Part shown: one piece after another, positions 6,008 to 6,936 of the stretch | How the letters are laid out: each line of letters opens with the position of its first letter | Numbering within the stretch: the first letter of the stretch is position 1 | DNA from: DIGJ01 sp031553075 | GTDB lineage: Bacteria > Bacillota > Clostridia > Lachnospirales > Lachnospiraceae | DNA length: 6,936 nucleotides | Assembly: GCA_031553075.1 (NCBI GenBank) | Contig: JAVBLX010000221.1 | Coordinates: forward strand, 1-6,936 | Direction of reading: 5' to 3' | The notes under the pieces: generated by a model | Database searches by the model: none | The model's input: the letters and a program-made list of their open reading frames with translations, nothing else | Told to the model about the DNA's origin: nothing | Made by a program: the position numbers and the translations under genes

Positions 6008-6059
6008 ATGATATAACAAGCGAAATCATTTGTCAACATATTTTTCAAAAAAATTTTAT
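6008..6059 (-). promoter_or_regulatory. tRNA-Gly promoter with a full UP element
   Basis: TTGACA (6031-6036) and TATCAT (6008-6013) are 17 nt apart. The 22 nt from 6059 to 6038 fit the UP element consensus NNAAAWWTWTTTTNNAAAANNN at every fixed position, in the correct register one base before the -35 box. This is the architecture of rRNA-class promoters and predicts strong, growth-linked expression. Confidence 0.85.
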
Positions 6060-6135
6060 TTTTTTCTTAATCTTCCTCCATTCCCCTCAACGACCATAAA
6101 TTCGGGAAAATTAAAACCGTTTTATAATGACACAA

Positions 6136-6173
6136 TTTTTGAGGGCCACATGTTAATTCGTGACCCTCAAAAA
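6136..6173 (-). other. Stable hairpin just after the purE stop, atypical as a terminator
   Basis: TTTTTGAGGGTCAC and GTGGCCCTCAAAAA pair over 14 bp around a 10-nt loop, starting 4 nt after the purE TAA. The one imperfect pair is a G-U wobble in minus-strand RNA but a C-A mismatch in plus-strand RNA, which ties it to the purE transcript. The U-run is on the 5' side and the A-run on the 3' side, the reverse of an intrinsic terminator. It may protect the 3' end or end transcription by another route. Confidence 0.65.
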
Positions 6174-6177
6174 ACAA

Positions 6178-6693
6178 TTACATTTGTTTTATATAGTCTG
6201 CATATCCCAGCTGTCCAAGCTTCTCATCTTTGGCCAGCACACCGTTTTTCATATTTTCACAATAAACGGATAACTTGTCTCTCAATTCTTTGTTTCCAAT
6301 GGCCAGCATCTTCACTGCCAATAGTCCGGCATTAGCAGCTCCATCAATCGATACCGTAGCAACCGGAATCCCCGCCGGCATCTGTACGATCGAATAAAGA
6401 GAGTCTACACCGCCAAGAGATTTGGTATAAATCGGCACACCGATAACAGGAAGACGATTATATAATGCTGCACACATACCTGGTAAATGAGCCGCCCCAC
6501 CTGCTCCAGCAATAATAACTTCCACTCCACGTTCTTCTGCTTTTGTTGCGTAATCCACAAAAACATCTGGCATTCTGTGAGCAGATATTACTTTTACTTC
6601 ATATTCAATCCCAAATTCCTCCAGAATTCCACAAGCTTTTCCCATGATTGGAAGATCTGAATCGCTTCCCATTAAAATCGCTACTTTTGACAT
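6178..6693 (-). CDS. purE: N5-carboxyaminoimidazole ribonucleotide mutase (class I PurE)
   Basis: PurE moves the carboxylate of N5-CAIR to C4 to give CAIR in purine biosynthesis, in the cytoplasm, usually as an octamer. The 171-residue length is normal. The signature is complete: GSDSDLPIM (9-17) for phosphate and substrate, SAHRMP (37-42) with catalytic His39, AGAGGAAHLPGM (62-73) with His69, VIGVPI, and SLYSIVQMPAGIPVATV. SAHRMP and the absence of a fused PurK place it in class I, which normally relies on a PurK to make N5-CAIR; no purK is visible. The ATG at 6693 has AAGGAG 6 nt ahead. A longer frame would add 13 residues that overlap that site. No other purine gene adjoins it downstream, since a hairpin and a tRNA unit follow. 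Confidence 0.97.
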   Translation of the reverse strand: MSKVAILMGSDSDLPIMGKACGILEEFGIEYEVKVISAHRMPDVFVDYATKAEERGVEVIIAGAGGAAHLPGMCAALYNRLPVIGVPIYTKSLGGVDSLYSIVQMPAGIPVATVSIDGAANAGLLAVKMLAIGNKELRDKLSVYCENMKNGVLAKDEKLGQLGYADYIKQM

Positions 6694-6699
6694 AATATT

Positions 6700-6705
6700 C
6701 TCCTT
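6700..6705 (-). promoter_or_regulatory. Ribosome binding site that fixes the purE start
   Basis: AAGGAG followed by six bases and ATG at 6693-6691. It excludes the in-frame ATG at 6732, which would lie only about 8 nt from the predicted transcription start. Confidence 0.85.
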
Positions 6706-6730
6706 TTCACCCTGTTTATTTTCCAAAAAC

Positions 6731-6759
6731 AATATACATGATTCCTTTCTGATTGTAAA
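6731..6759 (-). promoter_or_regulatory. purE promoter
   Basis: TTTACA (6754-6759), a 17-nt spacer and TATATT (6731-6736) predict a start near 6724 and a leader of about 30 nt. An A-tract lies upstream. The leader is too short for a purine riboswitch, so any purine control would be by a protein or from further upstream. Confidence 0.7.
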
Positions 6760-6797
6760 GTAAAGAACATGCTAATTCTTTTTTTCTAGTACATCAA

Positions 6798-6936
6798 GAT
6801 TAAATAGTTGATAGATTCGCTGAGGATGATTTTTCGAGAGTGCAAATGAAAAAACGTAGGCGTAGCGGGCTACGCTGAGGCTTTTTCGTTTGTGCTCTCG
6901 AGAAATCAGACCAGCGAAGGTATCAATTATTTATTC
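6798..6936. repeat. Long imperfect inverted repeat upstream of purE, running off the right edge
   Basis: Nearly the whole segment folds on itself. Paired blocks from the outside are 6801-6813 with 6921-6933, 6816-6822 with 6912-6918, 6827-6853 with 6882-6908, and 6860-6866 with 6869-6875 around a 2-nt tip (GCGTAGC-GG-GCTACGC). Short internal loops separate them. Six imperfect pairs are G-U in plus-strand RNA and would be A-C mismatches in minus-strand RNA. A5 and T5 tracts flank the GC-rich tip on both strands, so it could stop transcription both ways. Size, perfect centre and intergenic position suggest a non-autonomous palindromic repeat or a structured RNA. No protein is encoded. Confidence 0.75.

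Noticed and set aside
6694..6732. A 13-residue N-terminal extension of PurE
   Set aside because: It would overlap the ribosome binding site of the inner ATG and start almost at the promoter; PurE proteins normally begin just before the GSDSD loop.
1..6936. CRISPR array, insertion sequence genes, phage genes or integrase attachment at the tRNA
   Set aside because: No regularly spaced repeats, transposase, integrase or duplicated tRNA end are visible in the window.

Overview
The window looks like chromosomal DNA from a low-GC Gram-positive anaerobe of the Clostridia, most likely Lachnospiraceae or a close relative. The reasons are AT-rich spacers with strong AGGAGG-type ribosome binding sites, a tRNA gene without encoded CCA, and a small two-helix zinc-ribbon gene next to a DUF5685-type gene and a J-domain gene, a set I associate with that family from memory. 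Every recognised gene is on the minus strand, so transcription runs from high to low coordinates.

Right end (about 6936 to 6178): purE, the class I N5-carboxyaminoimidazole ribonucleotide mutase, has its own promoter (TTTACA-17-TATATT). Upstream of it lies a 139-nt imperfect inverted repeat that runs off the right edge. A stable hairpin sits just after the purE stop.

Middle (about 6060 to 5854): a tRNA-Gly(GCC) gene with a consensus-like promoter (TTGACA-17-TATCAT), a full-length A/T UP element and an intrinsic terminator.

Left (about 5830 to 1): one tightly packed apparent operon. It is preceded by a palindrome, a TTGACG-17-TAAAAT promoter and a leader of roughly 155 nt. In order it encodes a membrane zinc-ribbon protein, a DUF5685-like protein with two aspartate-rich motifs, a class C J-protein with a cysteine-rich tail, a membrane diguanylate cyclase (7TMR-DISM plus GGDEF), a soluble PAS-EAL protein, and the first 86 codons of galM (aldose 1-epimerase). 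Gaps are 26, -11, 19, 13 and -4 nt, so co-transcription and some translational coupling are likely.

The cyclase has an intact GGDEF motif but no RxxD inhibitory site. The EAL partner has altered catalytic motifs (DNFG for DDFG, AGIE for EGVE, EVKE for EVTE), so it may sense c-di-GMP rather than degrade it. The operon thus joins a c-di-GMP signalling pair to an uncharacterised J-protein/DUF5685/zinc-ribbon group and a sugar-metabolism gene. That combination is the most interesting feature here. The functional link between its parts is inference; the motifs and gene order are read directly from the sequence.
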